Positions 12,101-17,500 of a stretch of DNA of 32,576 nt are shown here, piece by piece. The notes under the pieces are model-generated. The model was given only the letters and a program-made list of their open reading frames with translations, was not told where the DNA came from and made no database searches. The stretch comes from Pirellulaceae bacterium (GTDB taxonomy: Bacteria > Planctomycetota > Planctomycetia > Pirellulales > Pirellulaceae): contig JANQJJ010000456.1 of the NCBI GenBank assembly GCA_028281725.1, positions 1-32,576 of the forward strand. The letters are read 5' to 3'. How positions within the stretch are numbered: position 1 is the stretch's first letter; each line of letters opens with the position of its first letter. Made by a program: the position numbers and the translations under genes.

Positions 12101-14355
12101 ATGAGCCGCTGCCCGATTTCAACGGTGTTGATACGTTTACCTACCGGGTCAACGATGGGCTGCTGAATTCGAACAACATCGGCACGGTGACCATCATCAT
12201 TCGTGAGGTCAATGACCCGCCGGTAGCCAACGACGACGACTTGACGGTCGACGAGGACGTGGTTCTGGACATCGATGAGTCGGTCGTATTGGCCAACGAC
12301 GCCAAGGGGCCAGCCAATGAAGCAGCGCAGACCTTGGTGGTCTCGGGCGTGAATCCGATTAGTGCCCAGGGTGGTTCGGTATCGCTTGTTGGCGGACGTA
12401 TCATCTACACGCCGCCGAGCGATTACAGTGGTCCGGACGAGTTTATCTATACGATCTCGGACAATGGAACGACCAATGGCGTTGCTGCACCGCTGAGCTC
12501 TACCGCAACCATCAGCTTGACTGTCAATGACAAGAACGATCCGCCGATTGTCACTGGAGAGTCTCGCGAGATCACCGAGGACTCCGTCCTCACGATCGAT
12601 CCGTCCGATCTGATTTCGAACGATGTGGCTGGACCTATCGACGAGGTGAGCGCGGGCCAAACCGTTACTTTCCAAGGCGTAACGCCGCAAAGTACCAATG
12701 GCGGTACCGTGACGTTCAGCGGTGGTGTGGTGACTTATACACCGCCAGCCGATTTCGTCGGTACGGATACTTTCTTCTACCAAGTTGAGGACAATGGAAC
12801 CAGCGGTGGCGTCCTCGATCCGCAGCAGGCAACCGGGACCGTGACCGTCACCATCAACGGCGAGAACGATCCTCCTCGAGTCGAGACGCCGTTCGGCGAA
12901 GTCAGTATGCAGGAGGATGATCCGGCTCGGATAATTGATCTGGCCGACGTGTTCGTCGATCCCGACGCGCTCAACAGTGGCGACACGGTAACGTATACCG
13001 TCCTCAGCAACAGTTCGACCGCACTGGTCACACCGACTATCAACAACGGACAATTGACGCTGCAATTGGGGGCGGATCAGAACGGGCAGGGTCTGATTGT
13101 GGTTGAGGCCAGGGACGCCGCTGGTGAAAGTGTCACGGACACGCTGACGTTGACCGTCTCGCCACTCAACGACGCACCTCGTCTGGTTCAGTCACTTCCT
13201 GATCAGACGGTGAGTGAGGATGCGAACATTCCGCAACTGCAGCTGAGCCCGGACTTTTTCTTTGATCCGGATGTGACGCTCAACAACGATCAACTGACGT
13301 TTGCCATCGTCAGCAACAGTAATCCCTTATTGGTTACGCCCAACATCAGCAACAATCTGCTGACGATGGACTTGAGCAGCAACCAGTCGGGAACGGCTTC
13401 CATTACGATTAGTGTGACCGACGAAAGCGGCCAGACAATCAATGACAGCTTCATCTTGACGGTGACCCCTCTCAACGACGAACCCGTTACCAACGCGGAC
13501 AGCTACACGGTCCGGCAGGGAACCACGCTGACGACAACCGATCCGCGTGGGCTGGTAGGCGATTCCAATGATGATGGCGTGCTGGCTAACGACATGGACC
13601 CAGAGGGTTCAGCTCTGACGGCGGAATTGGTGGACGCTCCGCAGTTTGCCAGTCAGTTCGCACTCAATAGCGACGGTACGTTTACCTACCAGCACGATTT
13701 CCAGAGCGGCCGGACCACCGATACCTTTACCTACCGTGCCTTCGATGGCCAGGGGCGGAGTGTGGTCACCACGGTCACTCTCGAAATCGATGAGCCACCG
13801 CCACCACCGCACCAAAACCCGATCGCGAACTTGGATGTCAACGTCGACGGACTTGTGACACCCATTGACGCTCTGCTGATTATCAACTTCTTGAACTTCA
13901 ATGGCACGACGCCTGTCACCGGCCTGACGGCGCCACCGCCCTACCGAGACGCAAGCGGCGATAACCTGATTTCCGCGTTCGACGTGTTGTTGGTCATTAA
14001 CGCTCTCAATGCCGCCAGCGGTGGGGGGGAAGGTGAGCAAGGTGGAGAAGTCGCAGACCCGGATGAGGGTGCTTTCGATGCTCTTTCGGGCGGTTTTGCC
14101 TTCCAGGACGTGGTTAGCCGGACGGGCGACAATGCAGCCGTTGGCGTGCGAATGGTCGAGCGTAGTGATACCATGATCTATGGGCCGGTACCCGCGCTTT
14201 CCGCCGAGTCCGTGTTTGACGAAATGGCCACCGGATGGGCAGAACCCAATTGGGTGACCGAGCAAGATGGCGACGACGCCTCAGACAGGGAGATCCCGAT
14301 CGACTTGGCATTGGCCAGTCTCCTGGGAGACCTCGACGAAGGTGGAGACGCATAG
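163..14355 (+). CDS. Giant secreted multidomain protein 1, dockerin-ended (5' partial)
   Basis: This is one uninterrupted frame of about 4,730 codons ending in TAG. The first possible start codon, a TTG at 325, lies inside a conserved domain (YELRVTF), so the true N-terminus is outside the window. Visible order: end of a PPC domain (to ~390); one FEFD module (478-789); DUF1565-like start of a right-handed beta-helix (FVDKSAG, from 790); two FnIII-like modules (1843-2470); second beta-helix (2500-3560); PPC domains (DIDVYSF ~3760, DVDFYRL ~4490); FEFD module (~5880); beta-helix split by PPC plus FEFD (7165-8451); Ig-like segment (9230-9400); FEFD array; GEVED; six cadherin-like domains; dockerin; acidic tail. 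No cysteine is seen in the protein from 325 onward. By comparison with the paralogue, about 1,000 N-terminal residues are missing. Families of this kind are extracellular, with adhesive or structural roles. The exact function is unknown and no enzyme motif is visible in this part. Confidence 0.93.
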   Translation: MLSQNDDYFSEDSLVRQSLTSGVYYLGVSASGNDEYNGSLPNTGFGGQSQGDYELRVTFRAQVDTTDTIQDIDGPAVGDVSVGFDGDGDGSAGGTHDFWFQTRPLDRSISFNAGASAALEGRVVSIVGGNGVVRDFEFSSDGFIGAGRVRIPYTNASTAGDLANALSAAINSRPELGVSASANGVQLVIQGERLINIDPQLTLIDVNGKTIFVDKSAGPNADGSLANPFNNISAVGVPNAFAAAHPGDIVRIVGNGGADGDLSTIDDNFAYEIGIGLLPGSILSDGASMDVPLGVTTMVDAGAIFKLRQARIGVGSSNLNIDRSGSSLQVLGAPLLLDVEGNAVRQPDGAIAPGNVFFTSWLDEATGLDTYAPLTTPAPGDWGGISFRRDVDAAAGRNDLEDEGIFLRYVNHADIRYGGGTVLVDSIQQTVNPIQMLNTRPTVTDNVIRFGSDAAMSALPNSFEETNFHEPRFQRSGAFTSDYDRVGPDIRRNTLTNNSLNGLFIRVETPADGATQPLTVPGRLDDTDIVHLITENLFVQGSPGGAILDSTVPPAELISTGPSVGGVLLPGTYNYKVTFVDRNGYESIPSNPSASINLQANQTAISIAGLPGATGDFISRRLYRSNGSGSGPYELVATLDRSTSTFLDVGSSLGGTLDRDRADVTNVSAAALTTGTLAAGTYNYRIVMLDAGGREGVASNATVDVTVAAGGAVQLGQLPSTLAGYVGRRIYRSANDGTAPYVLVGELLDSNSIGINSFLDDGSTLGGTLAAENFGVKRPRINASLVIDPGNVIKLEGSRIEATFGANVIAEGIDGLPIVFTSKQDDTVGAGGTFDTNNNSNDTSPVPRDWGGIYAGPTSRLSVDHARFAYGGGVTKIDGTFRAFNTIEIQQADVRIANSLFENNADGFGGQGPGTRFGRLSNAQSTIFVRGSQPTIIGNTFRDNAGSTIEIDVNSMVDDVIGDGGRQTGPADRNEEYLANRGPLIRDNRLAGNEINGLEIRAGEFLTTASVWDDTDIVHVVTDEIFVGNVQHEGGLRLQSAPSESLVVKFDGYGSNFNRNMGAGLTANGQLSTGTGRVGGTIHVLGQPGFPVILTSLRDDTVGAGLQPDGRPQTDTNNDGIGSIPQAADWRGLLLDQYSNDRNVSIELETEDVNAAAPGPNSTPLTAQVLGDLASDPSASNENLRLGFNVEGVLSQSEDIDVYSFTAEAGTEVWLDVDYTKNNLDLVLELLDANGSLLARSDNSTQETIDPSLIVVSSLIDRSSVNPLPSRTVNVRTTSSGLVKEDGTTNPLDPGLRVRLPGSAGSRSTFYFRIRSASLNPNNFQAGLSSGSYQVQVRQREAQEWAGSTVNFADIRYATNGVHLRGLPGSSPLIGEAAEDEDVRSGQIFANNSTAVGDGRIDNFRFGSDQAVIGNRPQYIGNILDTDKGAISVAGNLSNSRDVDFYRLDIRQEDIVGSLFGGHASVVFDMDYADGLTRPDTSINIFREEFSPRFGTQYRLVYSGDSSNIAEDQPRPLSVTDMEDLSRGSAGTRDAYIGPVALAEGTYLVGVSSAGFQPRAKTLNPFDVTPINSIRRIVDENFGTGGASTAEPPVVQNFLPRTDVGAGGELVSATFDLGAYSAADIPAIYLDYTHGVGNFEIFVRDSSGAETLVATSNINPNVLSLQTGRNALKIPLVDIARPYDFSGQNGLSLVFRSADPSTNMNNVIIGFAERGEQVGSGNEQILLGFTTMGALQIDPTRQFSLQSYDAFFDEPSVAFDYEIFNGNVDVFVIDQFGTQTRVATSTANGAGPNEVILVGGGPQTAVVDMTQWANQPGLTVEFRTRNDNPTNVVVQDVHIQLGDGSRVFSDEPNSTYAPVPVSSNTIVTGQYQLEVRMGDEFFQSNSFGAPTLTRSFDTNDRFAEQLSIVAPEGADITAGDTFEISDGGSAIVFEFTVSGAVGLGNIPVRYTSTDPDYVVARAIRDAINNPNIQSRLRVRAATSSGVAAGTEGSDPRLNLFGNASVRTLSAANVAGELEVIAHEGAGDKNITRDQGQVLIQNSFVRESRDYGIWSEVAGRMQDPRDNLSFFDRRILQDRPALAGTQAVRNLPTANDSVSGGLLPGLVIQNNVLEEGGLGGVQIQGESPIWMITPSFLPVTDDDPTTSANGTHFGFFLDDGDRLIMDSDRTRLNFEFEDIAGGGTGGPVFGSGQVEGNGVRADSVPVYYREDGGQFYHRINAPNRTPFGTTGWETMHALRDAVLGSIFVTNGTTQQVKATISESLLGPDPDAPADSTINFFGYPEYFNRPALYLEGINNIQFLNTRGGGNPFEIQLVDLGESPQAHARLVNNTIIGKDGRASFNGESPSLETNDTIQTAVQTWQGTSHNPLSYDATGVIGDPVTGSPAQDVDIYQFKLGVGERAMIDIDSTSGLDSVIQIFDSRGILQPFQDASGLEVLLSDNAAAPGETVGLDPYVDFTATAPGVYFAAVSSVGNTTFDPLSFASRQEGTTTGAYSISLSVRHLQDFVITAQDASAYNDGDTFTIYGVPDIGSTGSSGRTFEFTFGIGASVQPGNIPINIDPDWRFPDVARAIAKAINEGDAGQPVLRNEQNLDNGRFGEASPLPPVTARALGGLAGVIDADLNDIVGDRANFLNTFADSFTLTDELGFNQLSDREVERLLNGPFREINQGLELFTRRFDGILITTTTSVNGGRPTTITTSMGNLGIGHDRDSTNPLSETSIGDGTSEKYVTVKNAAYIDGNGSILVDPDENANNNLDQLLPETGILATRGASPSILNNVFFNLQTPVINEESRRFPLTGGPAPYGTDNPNAVLKPGEVVVGGSVFQYEEPAIARMRFGTGIEQTPTNVPNTALDLNFEIADGVDLFVNAQAGIYLPSPNSPLIDSSVDTLPERANLATVKSAVGISVSPIVAPDYDLVGQLRVDDPDVAPPSGQGQNVFKDRGALDRADFEGPAAILLDPIDNDSGGSDQDNAVSVVQLEGGVYPEFRIQLADGNEPSNPFRGFGIDDNTVVNSVIEDRRLTGSAVVVFENGRLLREGIDYTFAYNATRDEIVLTPLAGVWKNDRVYEISINNKDRFAILAPAGDQVADGDTFTIADSNDGFVVYEFDSGYRIQVPQGLALNIPLAGGSFGGIADGDRFSIIDGGQTTTFEFDRNGNILSGNIAIAFEQGATQAEIADAVMAALQSSGLSLVPRRLSDGQIFIGAESGVRLDTTFTAIDQPSTTLALKIPDLGPRPGGITEGQTFTISDGRRTVTFEYDLDGSVAAGNQAIDFSGTSTAEELATVTQQALAGSVLSISPTIVASELVHIGLSPNGTANVGSSQLALLGVARTLSDGETFTVSGNASTATFEFTTDGSAAPGNVPIAIALSDTQDQIADRIAAAITNAGLGLIPNSVGDGNIAVGGSVDDRVDLSGAPALALFGTPGVQSNSRLQVFGPLLLQVPVRGASDVVDNSTFSITAGGQTVVFEFDSDFSGPSQTGNVVVRFNTLSTANDIANELVLAIASSGLAVTPVNAGGGQVGLGQIDVNQVNLGTSGLTASRGVVSDGETFTISNGTDTVVFEFENVDFGNGFAVGNSAILFSSSTSTPESVVASMKAEIEDSGLGLTATVLPGGVLELNDTPRFVIDTRGAPTLLRSGVPGGANAVFFVQDSSFDGEKMKRAIVDAINRTNDTNLIAANRGANTFFVENATSISSEIDSFFIRGVADLAGNLLKPSRINNETAFTILMPGVTLDYGDAPDPFSTTSGRYPTTHINDGARHVVGDSALLGASIDADSDGQPTPGADGDSDDGVVFGTNLNTSATFNRNIFTSIDVTLSSPGFVDGWIDFNADGDWDDPGEQIFQSEEFTAGNLTRTFQVTVPATAPVPTGSTTSYARFRSSTTGGLVPSGLAVDGEVEDYVVIIEPGTPPTAVDDTYSFNEDSSLTTTDPTGTATPNFSIDDGVIANDTDPEGGTLLADLIQGPSNAANFNWNSDGTFTYEPLPDFNGVDTFTYRVNDGLLNSNNIGTVTIIIREVNDPPVANDDDLTVDEDVVLDIDESVVLANDAKGPANEAAQTLVVSGVNPISAQGGSVSLVGGRIIYTPPSDYSGPDEFIYTISDNGTTNGVAAPLSSTATISLTVNDKNDPPIVTGESREITEDSVLTIDPSDLISNDVAGPIDEVSAGQTVTFQGVTPQSTNGGTVTFSGGVVTYTPPADFVGTDTFFYQVEDNGTSGGVLDPQQATGTVTVTINGENDPPRVETPFGEVSMQEDDPARIIDLADVFVDPDALNSGDTVTYTVLSNSSTALVTPTINNGQLTLQLGADQNGQGLIVVEARDAAGESVTDTLTLTVSPLNDAPRLVQSLPDQTVSEDANIPQLQLSPDFFFDPDVTLNNDQLTFAIVSNSNPLLVTPNISNNLLTMDLSSNQSGTASITISVTDESGQTINDSFILTVTPLNDEPVTNADSYTVRQGTTLTTTDPRGLVGDSNDDGVLANDMDPEGSALTAELVDAPQFASQFALNSDGTFTYQHDFQSGRTTDTFTYRAFDGQGRSVVTTVTLEIDEPPPPPHQNPIANLDVNVDGLVTPIDALLIINFLNFNGTTPVTGLTAPPPYRDASGDNLISAFDVLLVINALNAASGGGEGEQGGEVADPDEGAFDALSGGFAFQDVVSRTGDNAAVGVRMVERSDTMIYGPVPALSAESVFDEMATGWAEPNWVTEQDGDDASDREIPIDLALASLLGDLDEGGDA
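478..789 (+). repeat. Single FEFD module between PPC and beta-helix
   Basis: About 100 residues (DFEFSSDG, then GRVRIPYTN, then LANALSAAIN) lie between FWFQTRP and IFVDKSAG in gene 1. The paralogue passes almost directly from YWFNATSSS to LFVDKSA at 17835. The pattern matches the FEFD modules elsewhere in both proteins: a DGxTFTI strand, an (T/D)FEFD strand, a GNxxI turn, then an AIxxAIN helix. No named family is recognised. Confidence 0.7.
790..1790 (+). other. DUF1565-like right-handed beta-helix region, gene 1
   Basis: The segment opens with FVDKSAGPNADGSLANPF and continues to AAHPGDIVRIVGNGG, the usual opening of DUF1565-type parallel beta-helices. It continues with PGDWGGISF, short 'N-x-I-x-x-N' rungs (NTLTNNSLNGLFIRVE) and ends near DDTDIVH at 1735-1755. 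The same order occurs in gene 2 at 17835-18730. Beta-helices of this type are extended extracellular rods, sometimes carbohydrate-binding or lyase-like. No catalytic residues could be assigned. Confidence 0.6.
1843..2470 (+). repeat. Duplicated FnIII-like module
   Basis: Two copies of a ~112-residue unit (336-base period between the GGTL motifs at 2122 and 2458). Each has GTYNY(K/R)V followed later by RR(L/I)YRS, PY(E/V)LV and xLGGTL. The gene 2 counterpart (18830-19130) has one copy (YTYRMTFVDPNG, then RKLYRSDGG). Fibronectin-III-like assignment is from the strand pattern and the YRS motif only. Confidence 0.6.
7165..8451 (+). other. PPC plus FEFD block lying inside a beta-helix
   Basis: Gene 1 reads NNTIIG at 7147-7164 and resumes the matching helix text at GILATRGASPSILNN (8452). 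Gene 2 has these two halves contiguous (NNTIVG joined to a GIGINVGVNASPTLLNN-type rung, about 29279-29356). The ~430 intervening residues contain a PPC-like domain (DVDIYQF ~7325, ending ~7670), an FEFD module (GDTFTIYG, RTFEFTFG, AIAKAIN; 7700-7900) and a segment with no recognised domain. Confidence 0.6.
9421..11110 (+). repeat. FEFD module array of gene 1 (about six units)
   Basis: Unit starts (DGxTF or equivalent) lie near 9427 (truncated), 9565, 9883, 10165, 10519 and 10801. Spacing after the truncated unit is 282-354 bases. Each unit reads roughly DGxTFTI, then TFEFDxDG, then GNxxI, then an AIxxAI helix with a final hydrophobic strand. Units differ substantially in sequence, so this is an old or selected repeat. 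It sits between an Ig-like segment and the GEVED domain. I know of no named family for the unit. Confidence 0.75.
11362..11880 (+). other. GEVED domain of gene 1
   Basis: The domain runs from LDYGDAP through DADSDGQPTPGADGDSDDG and GWIDFNADGDWDDPGE to the diagnostic GEVEDYVV. This is the full, uninterrupted order of the family. GEVED domains are found in secreted bacterial proteins, and their exact role is poorly known. The acidic NADGDW loop looks suited to calcium binding, which is inference. Confidence 0.85.
11887..13793 (+). repeat. Six tandem cadherin-like/Ig-like domains
   Basis: Six domains of ~100-110 residues are joined by NDxP linkers (EVNDPP, KNDPP, ENDPP, LNDAP, LNDEP). Most have the typical opening (AVDDTYSFNED), 'ANDxD' or equivalent, and DGTFTYEP or YTPP strands followed by a DxFxYxxxD strand. 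The fourth and fifth are of a shorter type (VSEDANIPQLQL; SNSNPLLVTP). This matches the cadherin-like / Big_9 / tandem-95 class of calcium-binding stalk domains in bacterial surface proteins. Confidence 0.85.
13816..14010 (+). other. Type I dockerin-like pair
   Basis: Two EF-hand-like loop-helix units: DVNVDGLVTPIDALLIINFLN and, after a 24-residue spacer, DASGDNLISAFDVLLVINALN. The Asp/Asn positions of both calcium loops and the hydrophobic helices are present. Dockerins bind cohesins in cellulosomes. In planctomycetes such pairs end many giant secreted proteins, and the partner is not generally known. A ~114-residue Gly/Asp/Glu-rich tail follows before the stop. Confidence 0.85.
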
Positions 14356-14364
14356 CGAGACGTG

Positions 14365-14394
14365 TTTTCAATCTGTCAAGTTTTTCAATATATT
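14365..14394 (+). promoter_or_regulatory. Possible sigma-70-like promoter of gene 2
   Basis: TTTTCA (14365-14370, four of six consensus bases) and TATATT (14389-14394, five of six) are 18 bases apart in the most AT-rich part of the gap. Transcription would begin near 14401, just before the hairpin. This is a weak pattern match only, since planctomycete promoters are poorly defined. Confidence 0.3.
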
Positions 14395-14402
14395 TTACTT
14401 GG

Positions 14403-14441
14403 TAACGGCAGCGGGCTGAGCTTTTCGGCCGGCTGTCGTTG
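14403..14441 (+). promoter_or_regulatory. Long intergenic hairpin
   Basis: Bases 14403-14419 pair with 14425-14441 around a five-base loop, with one G/G mismatch and a few G-U pairs. There is no T-run on either side that would make a standard intrinsic terminator. If the promoter at 14365-14394 is real, the stem lies at the 5' end of the gene 2 message. If not, it may protect or end the gene 1 message. Confidence 0.6.
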
Positions 14442-14504
14442 ATACGCATAGCAACATTGGTTCCCAACCAACAAGTTGGCATTCCTAATATTTATTAAAG
14501 TCCT

Positions 14505-14510
14505 GGAAGG
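14505..14510 (+). promoter_or_regulatory. Ribosome binding site of gene 2
   Basis: GGAAGG lies nine bases before the ATG at 14520. With the in-frame TAA at 14511 it fixes this ATG as the first possible start. Confidence 0.65.
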
Positions 14511-14519
14511 TAAGTCCGC

Positions 14520-17500
14520 ATGGTCAGCCTGCTCTCTTCCCGCTCTCAGCCCTCCCCGCACGAAACACAACTACGCCGCAATCGACTCCGCAGGGTCTTA
14601 CTCGAGACGCTTGAGCGGCGTGAGCTGCTAGCGGTGGATTTTCCTGCTGGAGCCGTGTTTGCTCCCGGGACGCCGCAGGATTACGTCGACGGCGTGATTG
14701 CCAGGCTGGGGTCATCTGACGCCAATGCTCAGGGCAATCGCTGGACGGATCCCGTTGGCGGGGCGAGTCCCGGTGAGGGAGATCCGGCGACGATTACCTG
14801 GAGTATTGTTCCGGACGGGACGATCGTGCCCAATGATGATGGGTCGGCCGGGGGAGGGTCTGACTTGATTACCTTCATGGATAACATCTATGGGGGGAAT
14901 TCGATTGGGACCATTTCGCAGAAGCCGTGGTTTAATATTTTTCAGAGAGCCTACGACCGATGGAGTGAGGTGTCTGGTCTGACGTTCGTCTACGAGGCGA
15001 GTGACGATGGCGTGGCTGTGGATCCGACCAATCGCGGGGTTGCCGGTCTGCGCGGTGACATCCGTATCGGTGGAATGAACATCGATGGTAACTTGGGTAC
15101 GCTGGCCTACAATTTTTTCCCTACGGGCGGTGGAGCCGAAGGGCTGGACGGCGACATGGTGCTCGATACCAACGACGTCTTCTTTTTCGATGCCGCCGAA
15201 GGAGCGGCTGGCGAGAATCGAGGTCTGTTCAACGTGCTGATGCAGCAGACCGGGCACGGCATGGGCTTATCCCATGTGTTTCCCGTTGACGAGACCAAAT
15301 TGATGGAGCCTCACGTCTCATTGGCGTTTTTGGGGCCGCAGCATGACGATATCCTTTCTGCGCAGGAGCTTTATGGCGATGCCAACGAAAACGACGATGT
15401 CCTGGCGGACGCAACGAGTCTAGGCGCTTTGTCCAATGGTCTGAGAACCATCTCAGGGAATTCCATTGATCGCGTCGGCGACGATGACTGGTATGCCTTT
15501 TCCGTATCATCGGCAGGACGCATCAGCCTCACGCTCGAGCCGCTGGGCGAGCAGTACGATGTTGGGTCCGAAGTGGGCGCGACCGGTCCAGTCGATACCC
15601 TGCTGAACCAAGATCTGGACTTGGAGTTGCTGGCCAGCGATGGTACGACGGTGTTGGCACAACTCAATGCGTCTGGCCCAGGCATCGCAGAACAAATCGA
15701 TGATTTCGACCTGCCGGCTGGTGGGGTCTACTTGCTCCGCGTCATTGGCAGCGGCGATGCCGATGCCGATCCTCAGCGGTACAGTCTTGGCATCCGGCTT
15801 ACCGGTCTGACCGGCGCGAGCAACGTGAATTTGCCGCCACGTTTGCTATCGGTTGCTCCAAATGTCGGTGAGATCTTCAGCTTCAACCGAACCAACGGCT
15901 TGGACGTCGGTCCCAACGAATTGGTCTTCCGGTTTGACGGTTCCCAATTCTTGGACGCTTCGTCGCTCGACGGAATACGTATCACGCGCAGTGGATTTGA
16001 CGAAGATTTTTCCGATGGCGACGAAGTCGTCATCGAGCCTGGGTTTATCGGGTTCGGGGAGTCCGAGCGGATTGTCGTCGCTCGGTTTGCTTCGGCTTTA
16101 CCGGATGACCTGTATCGCGTGGAAGTGTTTGGGGTGGATGTCCCGACAGAGGGGATTACTGCGGTTCGCAATCTCAATGGTGACGCGTTGGCGCCGCGGC
16201 TGAGCGGAACGGATCGAGATACGGTTTTCTTTGATCTGGAACTTGGTGCGCAGGTGACGGCCATTGTGCCCCAACCGACCTCCCGAGACGCCGGCGGCAA
16301 CATCGTACAGGCCCGCAACCAGATCGAGGTTTACTTCAACGAAGACGATTTGTATCCAACCGATGTGGCCACGGGCGATGTGAATCCGAATCCTTCCGTT
16401 GTGGATCCTTCCTTCTATCAACTCTTCGCCGACCGCGATACGGTTACCAATACCGACGATGTGCTATTCAACCCCGCGAGCGTAGAGTATTTCCCAGGTC
16501 GCAATCTGGCCATACTCACATTTGCTTCCGACATTGACCAGTTGTCCGCCGGCGACACAACGTTCCGCTTGCGGATTGGTACCAACGAAGCCAATCCACC
16601 GCAGCCGGTGGTGGTGAATCAGCCAGTCGATCCGGGTTCTACGTTTACGGCCGCGTCAGCCGGCAGTGCGAATCTGGGGGTCTTCAACAGTTTGTCCAGC
16701 GTCGAGGTCCGGGAGCAGATTGTTAACGCGAGTGCGTTTCCACTCGATTTTCCAGGAGCGCCCGACATGCCCAGCGACCGCGATGTTTTCGTGGACCACC
16801 TATTTGGAGAAAGCCACTTGCTGAGCGACACTCCAGACACGGGCGTAGGCATTGAAACGATTTACTATACGTTCAACAGCGTGGAGTCATTTGGGCAGAA
16901 CGAGTTGGGCCAGGACCTGTTTAGTTCGATTACGCCTCAGCAGGAACAGCGAGCGCGGGAGATCTTCGAATTCTACGGTTCCCTGTTGGGCCTCCATTTC
17001 GTGGAGACGGCGGAGACGTCTTTGCCTGCTATCCCCAACAGCCGTGTGTTGTGGATCATCACTGGCGAAATCGATGGTCCGGGTAATATTGATGCTGTGT
17101 CAGGTGGCAATCTGGCCGTGATGGACAACGCTATCGACTGGGACGATCGCTTTGGCCAAAGTGACGACCCGAACAAGACCAGTTGGTTTGGCATGGCTAT
17201 GGGCAGGATTGGTAGCCTGCTGGGACTGGGGCATGCGACCGAGCTGCCGCCGGGAACCAACATGGGGGCCTTCTACTCGGACGTGGTACTAGGTGGTGAA
17301 GGTAATCTACGGTTTGACAACGATGTGGAACCGATTTTCCCGGGTGCTCACGATATCGTTCACGGACAGTATCTGCATCGTCCGGATAGTCGCGATATCG
17401 ACATGTATCGCTTTGAAGTTGCGACCAGCAATGCGGGCAGGTTTTCCGCCGAGGTCATCGCGGAGCGCCTGGCCGACGCCAGCCATCTCGACAGTGTCCT

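Larger units (their letters stand above)
14356..14519. other. Intergenic region between the two giant genes
   Basis: These 164 bases hold no open frame on the + strand that looks coding. The region is AT-richer than the flanking genes and carries a promoter-like pair of hexamers, a long hairpin and the ribosome binding site of gene 2. A TAA at 14511-14513, in the frame of gene 2, shows that gene 2 starts at or after 14514. Confidence 0.8.

Noticed and set aside
14403-14441. Standard intrinsic terminator of gene 1
   Set aside because: The stem is strong, but no T-run follows it on the + strand or on the reverse strand, so the usual form of terminator is not supported.
15243-15275. Active matrixin-type protease
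   Set aside because: The first zinc His and the catalytic Glu are both Gln, so catalysis of the normal kind is not supported.
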